Position numbers and translations under genes: made by a program | The notes under the pieces: generated by a model | The model's input: only the letters and a program-made list of their open reading frames with translations | Told to the model about the DNA's origin: nothing | Database searches by the model: none | NCBI GenBank assembly: GCA_035946175.1 | Contig: DASYZQ010000026.1 | Coordinates: 1-64,000 of the forward strand | Direction: 5' to 3' | Length of the DNA: 64,000 bases | Origin: DASYZQ01 sp035946175 | GTDB lineage: Bacteria > Patescibacteriota > Saccharimonadia > Saccharimonadales > UBA4665 | Shown here: one piece after another, positions 43,518 through 51,725 of the stretch | Position numbering within the stretch: position 1 is the first letter of the stretch | Layout: each line of letters begins with the position of its first letter

Positions 43518-43982
43518 CTAGGCAATATCTATAATCGTGTATGTTGTCGTCTCGACTGGAGTTCTGATTTCGACCGCTTCACCCTCGCTCTTGCCGAGCA
43601 AAGCCTGGCCGATTGGCGATTCGTCGGATATCTTGCCCTCAAGTGGATCGGCTTCCACCGTACCGACTACTTGAAATTCCTTGGAGGTCTTATTGTCAGC
43701 ACCCTTAAGCTTTACTTTTGAACCCAGTACAACCCTACCGTTCTTCTTCGGTTTGATAATAAGCTGGACATTTGCCAGGATGTGTTCTATCTCACTAATA
43801 TGGGCCTCATTGCGTTCTTGATCCTGTCGAGCTGAACTGTATTCAGCATTTTCTGCCAAATCGCCGAATTCCCGAGCCGTTTTGATACGATCGGCAATTT
43901 CTGTTCGAAGGTTAATCAAGTCATGCAATTCAGTTTTCAGTTCGTCTACACCTTCCTGTGTAAGGTGGAATTGTTTCTTCAT
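43518..43982 (-). CDS. greA: Transcription elongation factor GreA
   Basis: 154 aa. N-terminal antiparallel coiled coil (about 1-75) with the tip acidic pair in REFGDLAENAEY, and a C-terminal FKBP-like domain (PKKNGRVVLGSKVKLKG; SPIGQALLGKSEGEAVEI). It inserts into the RNA polymerase secondary channel to stimulate cleavage of backtracked RNA. ATG 43982 has a strong AAGGAG site at good spacing; the ORF could begin six codons earlier. Downstream of proS. Confidence 0.96.
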   Translation of the reverse strand: MKKQFHLTQEGVDELKTELHDLINLRTEIADRIKTAREFGDLAENAEYSSARQDQERNEAHISEIEHILANVQLIIKPKKNGRVVLGSKVKLKGADNKTSKEFQVVGTVEADPLEGKISDESPIGQALLGKSEGEAVEIRTPVETTTYTIIDIA

Positions 43983-44040
43983 GGTTATCTCCTTGATCAT
44001 TCTTGGTTTACCTTCGACTATTCGATTAATAGTATAGAAA

Positions 44041-45759
44041 CTAGATAGAGGCGACCTTTTTGATTATATCCTCTACACTTACCAGTTGCACTTCTTCGGA
44101 GGAACGAACTTTCAGCTCGACCCGACCCTCAGCAACTGTCTTTTTGCTTACTATAATCCGGTAAGGAACTCCTATAAGATCCGCGTCCGCAAACTTCTCG
44201 CCGGGACGCACATCTCGGTTGTCATATATTACCGCGATATCGGCTGCTGTCAAGTCACTGTAGACCTTATTTGTTGTCTGCATCACAGTCTCGTCATCGC
44301 CAAGCCCTATAAGGTAAACGCGAAATGGTGCAATAGCTTCAGGCCAAATAATACCGCGGTTGTCATGATGAGCTTCAACAATAGCCGCCATGGTGCGACC
44401 AATCCCAATACCATAGCACCCCATATAGTACTCCTGCAGCTTGCCTTGTTGGGTAGTATATTCAGCGTCATGCATAAGGCTCGAATAGTGATGGCCAAGT
44501 TGGAATATATTACCCACCTCGATACCACGTTTTTCGACGAGGGAGTTGCCGCCAGGACTTTTCATGTTCGGTCTAGCTAACGCTATGTCGGCCTCAATGT
44601 CGGGTTTAAAATCCCGATCAATATTGATATTCAAAGCATCGTAGTGGAGCTTGTTTGTCCCACCGTAAGCATTACGGATAGTCTGTAACGATGTATCTGC
44701 TACAATGATAACATTGTAGCTAGTTTTGCGCCCTTTTTTAGGAAATCCAACTGGTGAGATGAAGCCAGGTTCGCTGCCCAGATCGTCTCTAATCTCTGCC
44801 TCGGTAGCACTGCGCAAGTCCCATGCATCGGCCGCATGCCCAAGTTTTGTCTCATTAACATCAAGGTCACCCCTTATGACAGCTAGAACGTAGCGCTTGG
44901 TGGCCTCATCGAAGTACAATACATCCTTTATTTGTTGCCAGCGTGGCATCCCATGGAACTTGACACCATCTTCCATAGTTGCGCCCCGCTCTGCGGCCAC
45001 CTCTATCATTTCTTTCATAGGCTCATCGACATTTTTATTTTCAATTTGGAACTTAGCAACATCTTCATGCGCAGCATAGCCATTATTAGTATCGATGAAA
45101 TAGCGGCTCTCCCCTACCTCACTTTCTGATACAAACTCGTGGCAGTACTCTCCGCCGATATAGCCGTTATCAGCAGCAACAACGTCAACATGAAGCCCAA
45201 GCTCTCTAAAGATAGAGCTGTATGCATCCCACATGCTTTGATAGATAGCCTTGAATTGCTCTTCACTACTAAAGCTATAGGCATCCTTCATGATGAATTC
45301 TCGAACCCGGAGTAGACCCCCACGGGCCCGCAACTCATCACGGAACTTAGTCGAGAACTGGTATATTGTAAACGGCAGGTCCTTATAGCTTAAGTTGAAC
45401 TTGCGCACCAAGTCGACAGCCATCTCTTCGGCAGTTCCACCAAGAGCAAAAGCAGCACCACGGCGATCTTTTACCTTCATAAGTTCAAAACCCGTTGTGG
45501 TCGTCCGGTTCGTTTCCTTCCAGAGTTCAAGCGGGTGCAGGGTTGGCATAATAAGCTCCTGGGCACCCACCTTATCCATATGTTTTCGGACAACACGCAC
45601 GATATTGTCATGCACTTTGAGCCCGAGTGGCAAGAGATAATATCTGCCAGCTGTTGATTCACGTATAAAACCACCCTGCGTGAGCAAACGGTGCGACATA
45701 ACACTGTATTCAGACCCTTCGGTTTTCGACGTACGGCCGAATAGTTCGGACATCTTCAT
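44041..45759 (-). CDS. proS: Prolyl-tRNA synthetase, bacterial type
   Basis: 572 aa class II synthetase. Motif 2 is in FRDELRARGGLLRVREFIMKD (about 128-148), and motif 3 in GIGIGRTMAAIVE. Between them lies the INS editing domain (about 225-390) that clears Ala-tRNA-Pro, which identifies the bacterial type. The C-terminal anticodon-binding domain has YDNRDVRPGEKFADADLIGVP (about 515-535). A 150-nt leader before it holds a GGCC-TTTC-GGCC hairpin but no recognised T-box. Confidence 0.97.
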   Translation of the reverse strand: MKMSELFGRTSKTEGSEYSVMSHRLLTQGGFIRESTAGRYYLLPLGLKVHDNIVRVVRKHMDKVGAQELIMPTLHPLELWKETNRTTTTGFELMKVKDRRGAAFALGGTAEEMAVDLVRKFNLSYKDLPFTIYQFSTKFRDELRARGGLLRVREFIMKDAYSFSSEEQFKAIYQSMWDAYSSIFRELGLHVDVVAADNGYIGGEYCHEFVSESEVGESRYFIDTNNGYAAHEDVAKFQIENKNVDEPMKEMIEVAAERGATMEDGVKFHGMPRWQQIKDVLYFDEATKRYVLAVIRGDLDVNETKLGHAADAWDLRSATEAEIRDDLGSEPGFISPVGFPKKGRKTSYNVIIVADTSLQTIRNAYGGTNKLHYDALNINIDRDFKPDIEADIALARPNMKSPGGNSLVEKRGIEVGNIFQLGHHYSSLMHDAEYTTQQGKLQEYYMGCYGIGIGRTMAAIVEAHHDNRGIIWPEAIAPFRVYLIGLGDDETVMQTTNKVYSDLTAADIAVIYDNRDVRPGEKFADADLIGVPYRIIVSKKTVAEGRVELKVRSSEEVQLVSVEDIIKKVASI

Positions 45760-45911
45760 AATCTTTTAACCTCTTCTGTCATTAATCTTGATCTCTCAGC
45801 TAAGGAACTTCAGTACGGCCGAAAGGCCGGCATAACTGTGCTCACCGATAGCATTCGGTAATTGGTGAAGTGTATAGTGATAGTGTTGCGCATTATGCAT
45901 CTTATTTTACT
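45760..45911 (-). other. proS leader region with a GC-rich hairpin
   Basis: On the minus strand this 150-nt gap contains GCCGGCC-TTTC-GGCC-like pairing near 45820-45832, not followed by a T-run. A T-box UGGNACC bulge was looked for and not found. It may be a weak terminator for the CPBP gene or a leader hairpin. Confidence 0.3.
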
Positions 45912-46706
45912 CTAACGAAGATGTACAATGAAGAGAGAAACGAAAGCAATACTGTTTTTTACCATATGCACTCCTATGCTAGCCCATAATGATTTCGACT
46001 TTTCCCGAAGATAGCATAGTACTAAGGAGAGGATGAATGTATCAATCCCTGCCACCCATAAAAGCCCCTGGCCATTACTACTTTCAAGTAAATGCGGCGT
46101 AGCAAACAATAAACTGGTCAGTAGTGTAGCCCAAATTGGTGCCATACGGTGCCGCAGACCACTATACAAAAACCCACGAAAGGTTATTTCTTCCACAATA
46201 GGCGGCAGTGCTACGAGGCTCACAAAGGTGATTAAAAGCGAGCTGGCACCAGCGACATTATTAAAGCCTAGATCCTGTTCTTGGCTTACATTAACTGACG
46301 TCAGTGGCTGAATGATCAAATTTATGACCAAGAGAAATAACGCCACATAGGCAAGAACCCCAACAACGGCATAGCCAACATCTCGCCATCGAACTCGTAT
46401 CAGTCCAAGAGACTTCAAAGTAATCCGCCGGCGTACAAAAAGCCAGAGTGTAAGCAATGTAAGCGTCTCTGCTATTAGCACGTAAAAAAACTGTGCCGCC
46501 ACCGAACTCTTGAGCCAACTACTGGTCTGTGCAGCACCCCAACCGTGTATATATGGATATACGTATACAAGTTGGGCGCCAACAAACTGGGCGATAAAAT
46601 AACTCAGGACCACAATAGCTACTGTAGCCAAGGAACTCCACCACCGTGTCTTCCACTGGGGTTTCTCGGCTGACCGTAGCATGACGTTATTTGAGATGGC
46701 TGACAT
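45912..46706 (-). CDS. CPBP-family intramembrane metalloprotease
   Basis: 264 aa with about eight membrane helices. The family motifs are VEEITFRGFLYSGL (EExxxR) and a later FATPHLLES (FxxxH), with a third conserved His region near GVHMVKN. The family is related to the CAAX protease Rce1; bacterial members process or protect against peptides, but the substrate is unknown. Its start overlaps the end of rseP by 20 nt. Confidence 0.9.
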   Translation of the reverse strand: MSAISNNVMLRSAEKPQWKTRWWSSLATVAIVVLSYFIAQFVGAQLVYVYPYIHGWGAAQTSSWLKSSVAAQFFYVLIAETLTLLTLWLFVRRRITLKSLGLIRVRWRDVGYAVVGVLAYVALFLLVINLIIQPLTSVNVSQEQDLGFNNVAGASSLLITFVSLVALPPIVEEITFRGFLYSGLRHRMAPIWATLLTSLLFATPHLLESSNGQGLLWVAGIDTFILSLVLCYLREKSKSLWASIGVHMVKNSIAFVSLFIVHLR

Positions 46707-47817
46707 CGGATATCGTTATGAGGATCATTAGAAGGAACAGAATGGCGAATCCTGTGGCACTAATACGCTCTTCGAGGTTCTGACTAAGCGGTTTTCTCAA
46801 AAAGCGTGATACCAAAAGCACAAAGAGCCGGCCGCCATCAAGAGCCGGGATGGGCAATACATTTATAAGCGCCAGGGTCAAAGATATAACTGCGATGATG
46901 GAAAGCACGAACTGGTAACCGAGTAGACTACCATCTCGCAATATCACGAATAGACCGACAGGTCCCGATACCTGTGATGAGGCCTTCTTATAGTGGCTTT
47001 GCGCTATGGCATGGGCTGTGACACCGAGCCCATGAAATGTTAGTATTGTGAATTGTCGGATGAGCCCAGCAGCTACCAGTGGCGCCGACCAAGTGGATCG
47101 AATAAGCGTATACTCAACCGGGCTTACGCCAAGATATCCTTGTGATAGGCCGTTCGTCCTCTCAGAGGTGGCCACAACTGCCGCACTACGCAACATCGCT
47201 TTTGTATATGATATCTGGCCGTCACGCACATATCTAATCGTTACCACCTGCCCGGCAAGTTTAGCGGTTAGTGCTGGCAGTTGTTTGGCCGAGGTGATTG
47301 TCTTCAAGTGATATGCTTGCCCAATAGCCTCTAAGCGATCATGTGATTTCAGCCCAGCACGCTGCGCCGGAGATCCTGGTTCGACGTAACCAATCAGAAT
47401 CTTATTGTTGGTAGTATGCGCATCACTCGCCACACTAAATTGATTACTGACCAACTGGGGCATACCGATCCACGCCAGAGTGGTCAGCAGCACGAAGGCC
47501 ACTAGCAGATTCATGAATACACCAGCGAGAAGTATCTTCGTCTTAACCCAAATAGTAGCCACGCCAAAGCTATTTGGTCCGGTATCGGTATCATGCTCAC
47601 CGTGCAGCCTGACAAAACCGCCAAGCGGTAGAACATTGATACTGAATAAACAGCCGTTTTTTAACTTACGGCTCCAGATTCTCGGTGGAAAGCCAATGCC
47701 GAACTCCTCGATTGCTACGCCATTACGGCGAGCTATTATGAAATGCCCGAATTCGTGGGCCACTACTAACCCCACGAAGATAATGACGAGCCCTAGAATG
47801 AGCAACAGCAGCGCCAT
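46687..47817 (-). CDS. rseP: Site-2 zinc metalloprotease RseP/RasP
   Basis: 376 aa intramembrane protease. Zinc motif HEFGH (His21, Glu22, His25) in the first helix, one PDZ domain (about 125-205: GYVEPGSPAQRAGLKSHDRL), and the late NVLPIPALDGGRL motif with the third ligand Asp. Cleaves anti-sigma factors or signal-peptide remnants in the membrane. Its ATG overlaps the uppS TGA by one base (TGATG). The usual cdsA and dxr genes between uppS and rseP are absent. Confidence 0.95.
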   Translation of the reverse strand: MALLLLILGLVIIFVGLVVAHEFGHFIIARRNGVAIEEFGIGFPPRIWSRKLKNGCLFSINVLPLGGFVRLHGEHDTDTGPNSFGVATIWVKTKILLAGVFMNLLVAFVLLTTLAWIGMPQLVSNQFSVASDAHTTNNKILIGYVEPGSPAQRAGLKSHDRLEAIGQAYHLKTITSAKQLPALTAKLAGQVVTIRYVRDGQISYTKAMLRSAAVVATSERTNGLSQGYLGVSPVEYTLIRSTWSAPLVAAGLIRQFTILTFHGLGVTAHAIAQSHYKKASSQVSGPVGLFVILRDGSLLGYQFVLSIIAVISLTLALINVLPIPALDGGRLFVLLVSRFLRKPLSQNLEERISATGFAILFLLMILITISDVSHLK

Positions 47818-48518
47818 CAGGATCCAAATCTCCGCTGTCTTCGCGCATATTGAGCCAAGGCTCGTGACAGATGCGCTTCGCTAAAATCCGGCCAGTTGAC
47901 TTTACTAAAAACCAGCTCGCTATAGGCTCCCTCCCATATCAGAAAGTTACTCATACGCTGCTCGCCAGACGTGCGGACAATAAGATCGGGGGCCGGAATG
48001 TCTGGGGCATAGAGATATTTACTAATAAGCTCAGGGGTTACGAACTCAGGTTTTATACCATCGGCAATAATGCGCTTTGTAGCATCAACTATCTCCTGCT
48101 GACCACCGTAATCCAAACAGAGCAATAGTGTCCCACGATCATTGCCCTCTGTAAGACGTTCAGCTTGATGGATTGCCCGTAGCAGCACCGCTCCAAGACG
48201 AAATTTTGAACCGATAACCCGCAAACGGATACCGTCACGTTGGAGCTTATGCACCTCATGTTGCAGAATCCATCTGAAAAACTTCATGAGATCCTGCACT
48301 TCACCACGCTCCCGTTTCCAATTTTCGGTCGAAAAAACATATGCAGAGACATACTGCACACCTTGTCGATGAGCAGCACGGACTATCGTCTCAAGATTCT
48401 CGTAGCCACGGCGGTGCCCTTCAGCAACGCTCAGGCCATGTTCTCGAGCCCACCGACGATTCCCGTCAACGATAAACCCTATATGACGTGGCACAATGGC
48501 CACCTGTGAATCTGCCAT
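47817..48518 (-). CDS. uppS: Isoprenyl transferase / undecaprenyl diphosphate synthase
   Basis: Cis-prenyltransferase making the undecaprenyl carrier for wall synthesis. HIGFIVDGNRRWAREHG holds the catalytic Asp; later AYVFSTENWKR and the C-terminal PDLIVRTSGEQRMSNFLIWE are typical. 233 aa from ATG 48518; an ATGATG 12 nt earlier is possible. TACAAT 10 nt upstream without a ribosome site suggests a leaderless start at 48518. Confidence 0.95.
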   Translation of the reverse strand: MADSQVAIVPRHIGFIVDGNRRWAREHGLSVAEGHRRGYENLETIVRAAHRQGVQYVSAYVFSTENWKRERGEVQDLMKFFRWILQHEVHKLQRDGIRLRVIGSKFRLGAVLLRAIHQAERLTEGNDRGTLLLCLDYGGQQEIVDATKRIIADGIKPEFVTPELISKYLYAPDIPAPDLIVRTSGEQRMSNFLIWEGAYSELVFSKVNWPDFSEAHLSRALAQYARRQRRFGS

Positions 48519-48564
48519 ACTATGCATCATTGTATCAAGCTTGCTGCATTTCTACCGCAATAAA

Positions 48565-49128
48565 TCAGATAGTCATAATTTCAGACTCTTTGGCCTTCTC
48601 AGCGGCTTCGACCGCCGATTTTGCTTGCTGCATTGCCTCATCGATTGATTTCTCGAGACGCTTTGCGTCGTCTTCGCTAAGCAGCTTATCTTTTTTGGCT
48701 TGAGCAACAGCACTGAACGCCGCATGACGGATTGTGCGCAAACTCACCATACAGTCTTCGGCCTTTGTGCCGAGTAGTTTGACATACTCTCGGCGGCGTT
48801 CTTCTGTCAACGACGGGACAGGTATGCGCACCACGTGACCATCATCCATCGGGTTAAGACCCAAGGTCGGATTATCTCGAATAGCCCCTGTGATTGCCTG
48901 TAAATTGTTCGGGTCAAACGGAGTGACCTGCAGAAGCTGTGCCTCTGGTGCGCTAATACTGGCGACCCGGTTCAGTGGCATTGTTGTGCTATAGGCCTTC
49001 ACCACTATCCCATCAAGCATACTCGGATGTGCCCTGCCAGTCCGTATTTTTTTGAGTTCCTCATGAAAGTGATCTACAGCCGTAAAAAATTTTGTACGTG
49101 TCTCGTTGATTGCTTTATCACTATCCAT
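48565..49128 (-). CDS. frr: Ribosome recycling factor
   Basis: 187 aa, the tRNA-shaped factor that splits post-termination ribosomes with EF-G. Family patterns: KIRTGRAHPSMLDGIVV, MPLNRVASISAPEAQLLQVTPFD (about 50-72), DGHVVRIPVPSLTEERRREY and the C-terminal helix. Standard frr-uppS order follows. Confidence 0.97.
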   Translation of the reverse strand: MDSDKAINETRTKFFTAVDHFHEELKKIRTGRAHPSMLDGIVVKAYSTTMPLNRVASISAPEAQLLQVTPFDPNNLQAITGAIRDNPTLGLNPMDDGHVVRIPVPSLTEERRREYVKLLGTKAEDCMVSLRTIRHAAFSAVAQAKKDKLLSEDDAKRLEKSIDEAMQQAKSAVEAAEKAKESEIMTI

Positions 49129-49151
49129 CGTTTCCCCTCTCTTTCTCCATT

Positions 49152-49745
49152 CTACATAATTTTTTGATAAACAATCTCCAATTTAGAAACCAATGCCCGG
49201 AGTTCAGCCACGAGTACATGATCGACACCGAGCTTTGATGCAATAATCTCTAGCCGACCGTTCCAAAACCAACGGCGTTGTTGCGCTCGACTACCGCCAA
49301 ACCGCGCCTTGATCTCCTTTGGTCGTCGTTCATACCAGTAGAGAATATCGCGACCGTTATAGAGCATATCAGCGCCACTTATTAGGCTTGCTGCAGCCGG
49401 CGCCTTTTGCAACTGTTGGAGATAGCGCTGGCGTGCCTCGTGCGGCTCATACCGCCTGTCATCATGGGTTACTGCCAAAACAAGCTTTAGAACCCTAGAA
49501 CCAAAATCTACTTTTATCGATTCAGCAGAGTACCGCTCTGGCGGGATGTCCTCAAGTGTATCGTGAAGCAACGCGGCAATATGAACATCTTCATCTTCAG
49601 TAAGCTGTCGGACAATATAGCTGACCCCGAACAGATGCGTCACAAAGGGCACCCCACTAACATCACGCGTATGGTTAACGAAAAGCTGCGCTACAAGTTC
49701 GAGCGCATATAGATATCTACTCGAAAGGAGCTCATCGCATGACAT
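49152..49745 (-). CDS. HD-domain phosphohydrolase (RelA/SpoT hydrolase-like)
   Basis: 197 aa. His/Asp metal ligands are seen in PFVTHLFGVSYIV, AALLHDTLEDIPPE and a later AVTHDD, the pattern of the SpoT/MESH1 hydrolase domain. No synthetase, TGS or ACT domains, so it is a stand-alone HD enzyme that may hydrolyse (p)ppGpp or related nucleotides. It lies between tsf and frr, exactly where pyrH is in most bacteria. Confidence 0.85.
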   Translation of the reverse strand: MSCDELLSSRYLYALELVAQLFVNHTRDVSGVPFVTHLFGVSYIVRQLTEDEDVHIAALLHDTLEDIPPERYSAESIKVDFGSRVLKLVLAVTHDDRRYEPHEARQRYLQQLQKAPAAASLISGADMLYNGRDILYWYERRPKEIKARFGGSRAQQRRWFWNGRLEIIASKLGVDHVLVAELRALVSKLEIVYQKIM

Positions 49746-49754
49746 ACTGTATTT

Positions 49755-50354
49755 TTATTGTTCGATTTCCCCGAGCGCCATGCGCGTAAAGCGACGAACG
49801 ACGATATTCTCTCCGAGCTTGGCAATATTCTCTTTGATATACTGGCCGACCGTTTGGTCTGGATTCTTGACGAATGGTTGTTCCAGTAGGCACCTCTCGG
49901 CAAAATGTTTCTTTAGCATTCCAGACACGATTTGTTCGATCATCTTATCTGGCTTGCCCTCAGCCTCAACTTTAGCCACATATTCAGTTTCTATCGATTT
50001 ACGAACAGCTGCCGGGACATCGTCTGTAGCAACATATTCGGGAGCTGATGCGGCGATATGCATCGCTAAATCTTTGACGAGGCTTGTAAACAGTTCGTTA
50101 CGAGCAACAAAGTCGGTCTCACAGTTGACCTCAACAAGGACCCCAATACGGCTATCGTGTAGATAGCTCCCTATAACTCCTGATCGAGCCTCACGCTCGG
50201 CACGTTTCTCGGCCTTTGTAAGCCCTTTTTTGCGCATAGCCGAAAGTGCGGTATCAAAATCACCCCTCGCTTCCTCAAGCGCTTTTTTAGCGTCGGTCAT
50301 TCCTACTCCCGTGAGTTCACGGAGCCGTCTGACCTCTTGAATATTTACTGCCAT
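49755..50354 (-). CDS. tsf: Elongation factor Ts
   Basis: 199 aa short-form EF-Ts that exchanges GDP on EF-Tu. N-terminal UBA-like domain (VRRLRELTGVGMTDAKKALEE) and the core NCETDFVARNELF are clear; the C-terminal region is a single core repeat as in Gram-positive and plastid-like forms. ATG 50354 with GGGAGA upstream; the frame could extend to 50444 but would overlap rpsB. rpsB stops at 50356, so the two are tightly linked. Confidence 0.96.
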   Translation of the reverse strand: MAVNIQEVRRLRELTGVGMTDAKKALEEARGDFDTALSAMRKKGLTKAEKRAEREARSGVIGSYLHDSRIGVLVEVNCETDFVARNELFTSLVKDLAMHIAASAPEYVATDDVPAAVRKSIETEYVAKVEAEGKPDKMIEQIVSGMLKKHFAERCLLEQPFVKNPDQTVGQYIKENIAKLGENIVVRRFTRMALGEIEQ

Positions 50355-50355
50355 A

Positions 50356-51114
50356 TTACTTATCTCCCACGTTTCGTTGCTTTGCCTCAGTCGATTGATC
50401 TTTATCTGGAACCCCTTTGGCTGCCTTTGCCTTCCCCTGTTCAACGGCCTGTCGTATATAATCAGTGATCAGCTTAATAGCCTTAATAGCATCATCGTTA
50501 GCCGGAATCGGATAATCTACCAAGCCCGGATTAGCATTGGTGTCGACGATAGCAATAACTGGCAAACCAAGCTTACGTGCCTCTCTTAGCGCGTTGGCAT
50601 CGTGGATAATATCAACAATGAAGACAGCCCCCGGGCGAACAGTCATGTTTTTGATGCCGCCATAGAGTTTATTCATGCTATCGATTTCGGCTTGGAAACG
50701 TTGCACCTCAAGCTTGTTATACTTGCTCGCAAGTTCTCCAGACTCCATTTTTGCTTCTAGATCTCTCAAATGCCGCACCCGATCATTCATGGTCGACGCG
50801 TTGGTGAGCATACCCCCAAGCCAGCGCTCGGTCACGTACGGCATCTTAACGGTTTCTGCCGCATCCTTGACGATACTTTGTGCCTGGCGCTTTGTGCCGA
50901 CGAATAGTAGTTGCTTGCCCTCAGCGGTGGCAATACTCACAAAATTCAGCGCTACTTCTAAACATTCAATGGTTTTTGTCAGATCAATTATATGACTGCC
51001 GCCTCGCTTACTGTGAATATACGGCGCCATTTTGGGATGCCACCGACTGGTCTTGTGACCAAAATGCGCTCCCGCTTCTAGCAACTGCTTAATATCTAGC
51101 CCTGTCGTAGCCAT
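50356..51114 (-). CDS. rpsB: 30S ribosomal protein S2 (uS2)
   Basis: 252 aa. MPYVTERWLGGMLTN, GTKRQAQSIVKDAAE and the GLPVIAIVDTNANPGLVDYPIPAND segment (about 180-204) are classic S2. A charged C-terminal tail (about 225-252) is disordered. ATG 51114 follows AAAGGATG. First gene of the rpsB-tsf-HD-frr-uppS-rseP-CPBP-proS-greA minus-strand run. Confidence 0.97.
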   Translation of the reverse strand: MATTGLDIKQLLEAGAHFGHKTSRWHPKMAPYIHSKRGGSHIIDLTKTIECLEVALNFVSIATAEGKQLLFVGTKRQAQSIVKDAAETVKMPYVTERWLGGMLTNASTMNDRVRHLRDLEAKMESGELASKYNKLEVQRFQAEIDSMNKLYGGIKNMTVRPGAVFIVDIIHDANALREARKLGLPVIAIVDTNANPGLVDYPIPANDDAIKAIKLITDYIRQAVEQGKAKAAKGVPDKDQSTEAKQRNVGDK

Positions 51115-51249
51115 AGTATCATCCTTTCTCTTCATTTAGGCACTCTACTTGAAGCCTGCCCGGCAACTAGCAAAGAGGACGTATCCCTAAACTGCTTAGT
51201 TATATTGATGACATTTTAGCAAGTAATTGACCGGAGAGCAACAGATGTG

Positions 51250-51255
51250 TATACT
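51250..51255 (+). promoter_or_regulatory. -10-like hexamer of rpmE2
   Basis: TATACT 11 nt before the ATG at 51267, no Shine-Dalgarno between. Another instance of the short-leader layout. Confidence 0.45.
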
Positions 51256-51266
51256 GTAGTCTCGAT

Positions 51267-51635
51267 ATGAAGAAAAAACTACATCCAGCTGACTATCGCC
51301 CCGTTGTTTTTCAGGACCTCAATAACGGCTTCTCTTTCCTGACGCGTTCAACCGCATCTAGCGAAGAAACCATCCAATGGGAAGACGGCAACAAATACCC
51401 GCTTATAAAAGTACACATTACCAGTGCCTCTCATCCCTTTTTTACTGGCGAAGAACGTATCCTCGACATTGAAGGCCGCGTCGATAAGTATCGTGCACGT
51501 ACCAAAATTGCCGAGGATGCCCGTGAACGACGGGCTCATGCCGCTAAAAAGCAAGCTGCTCGCAAAATCGCACAGCGCGAAAAAGTCGCAGCCAAAGGCA
51601 AACAGGCGCATCAGCCAGCTCTGGCGAATCGCTAA
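51267..51635 (+). CDS. rpmE2: 50S ribosomal protein L31 type B (bL31)
   Basis: 122 aa. The first 80 residues match bL31: KLHPADYRPVVFQDLNNG, FLTRSTASS, YPLIKVHITSASHPFFTG. The zinc CxxC motif of type A L31 is absent, making this the zinc-independent type. The last 40 residues form an extra Lys/Ala/Arg-rich helical extension, longer than in typical members. Followed by prfA, as often seen for rpmE-prfA-prmC. Confidence 0.94.
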   Translation: MKKKLHPADYRPVVFQDLNNGFSFLTRSTASSEETIQWEDGNKYPLIKVHITSASHPFFTGEERILDIEGRVDKYRARTKIAEDARERRAHAAKKQAARKIAQREKVAAKGKQAHQPALANR

Positions 51636-51643
51636 AGCCATAT

Positions 51644-51668
51644 ACGGGCATGAATACCCGCTGCCCGT
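51644..51668 (+). repeat. Hairpin between rpmE2 and prfA
   Basis: ACGGGCA (51644-51650) pairs with TGCCCGT (51662-51668), an 11-nt loop between. No T-tract follows, so if it terminates transcription it does so weakly. Confidence 0.4.
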
Positions 51669-51725
51669 CTTGAGATAGACAAAGACAGATTGATTACTTT
51701 TACCGTATACTCAATAAGTAAGCAT

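Noticed and set aside
45760..45911. T-box or other riboswitch in the proS leader
   Set aside because: No UGGNACC bulge or specifier hairpin; only a simple GC-rich hairpin.
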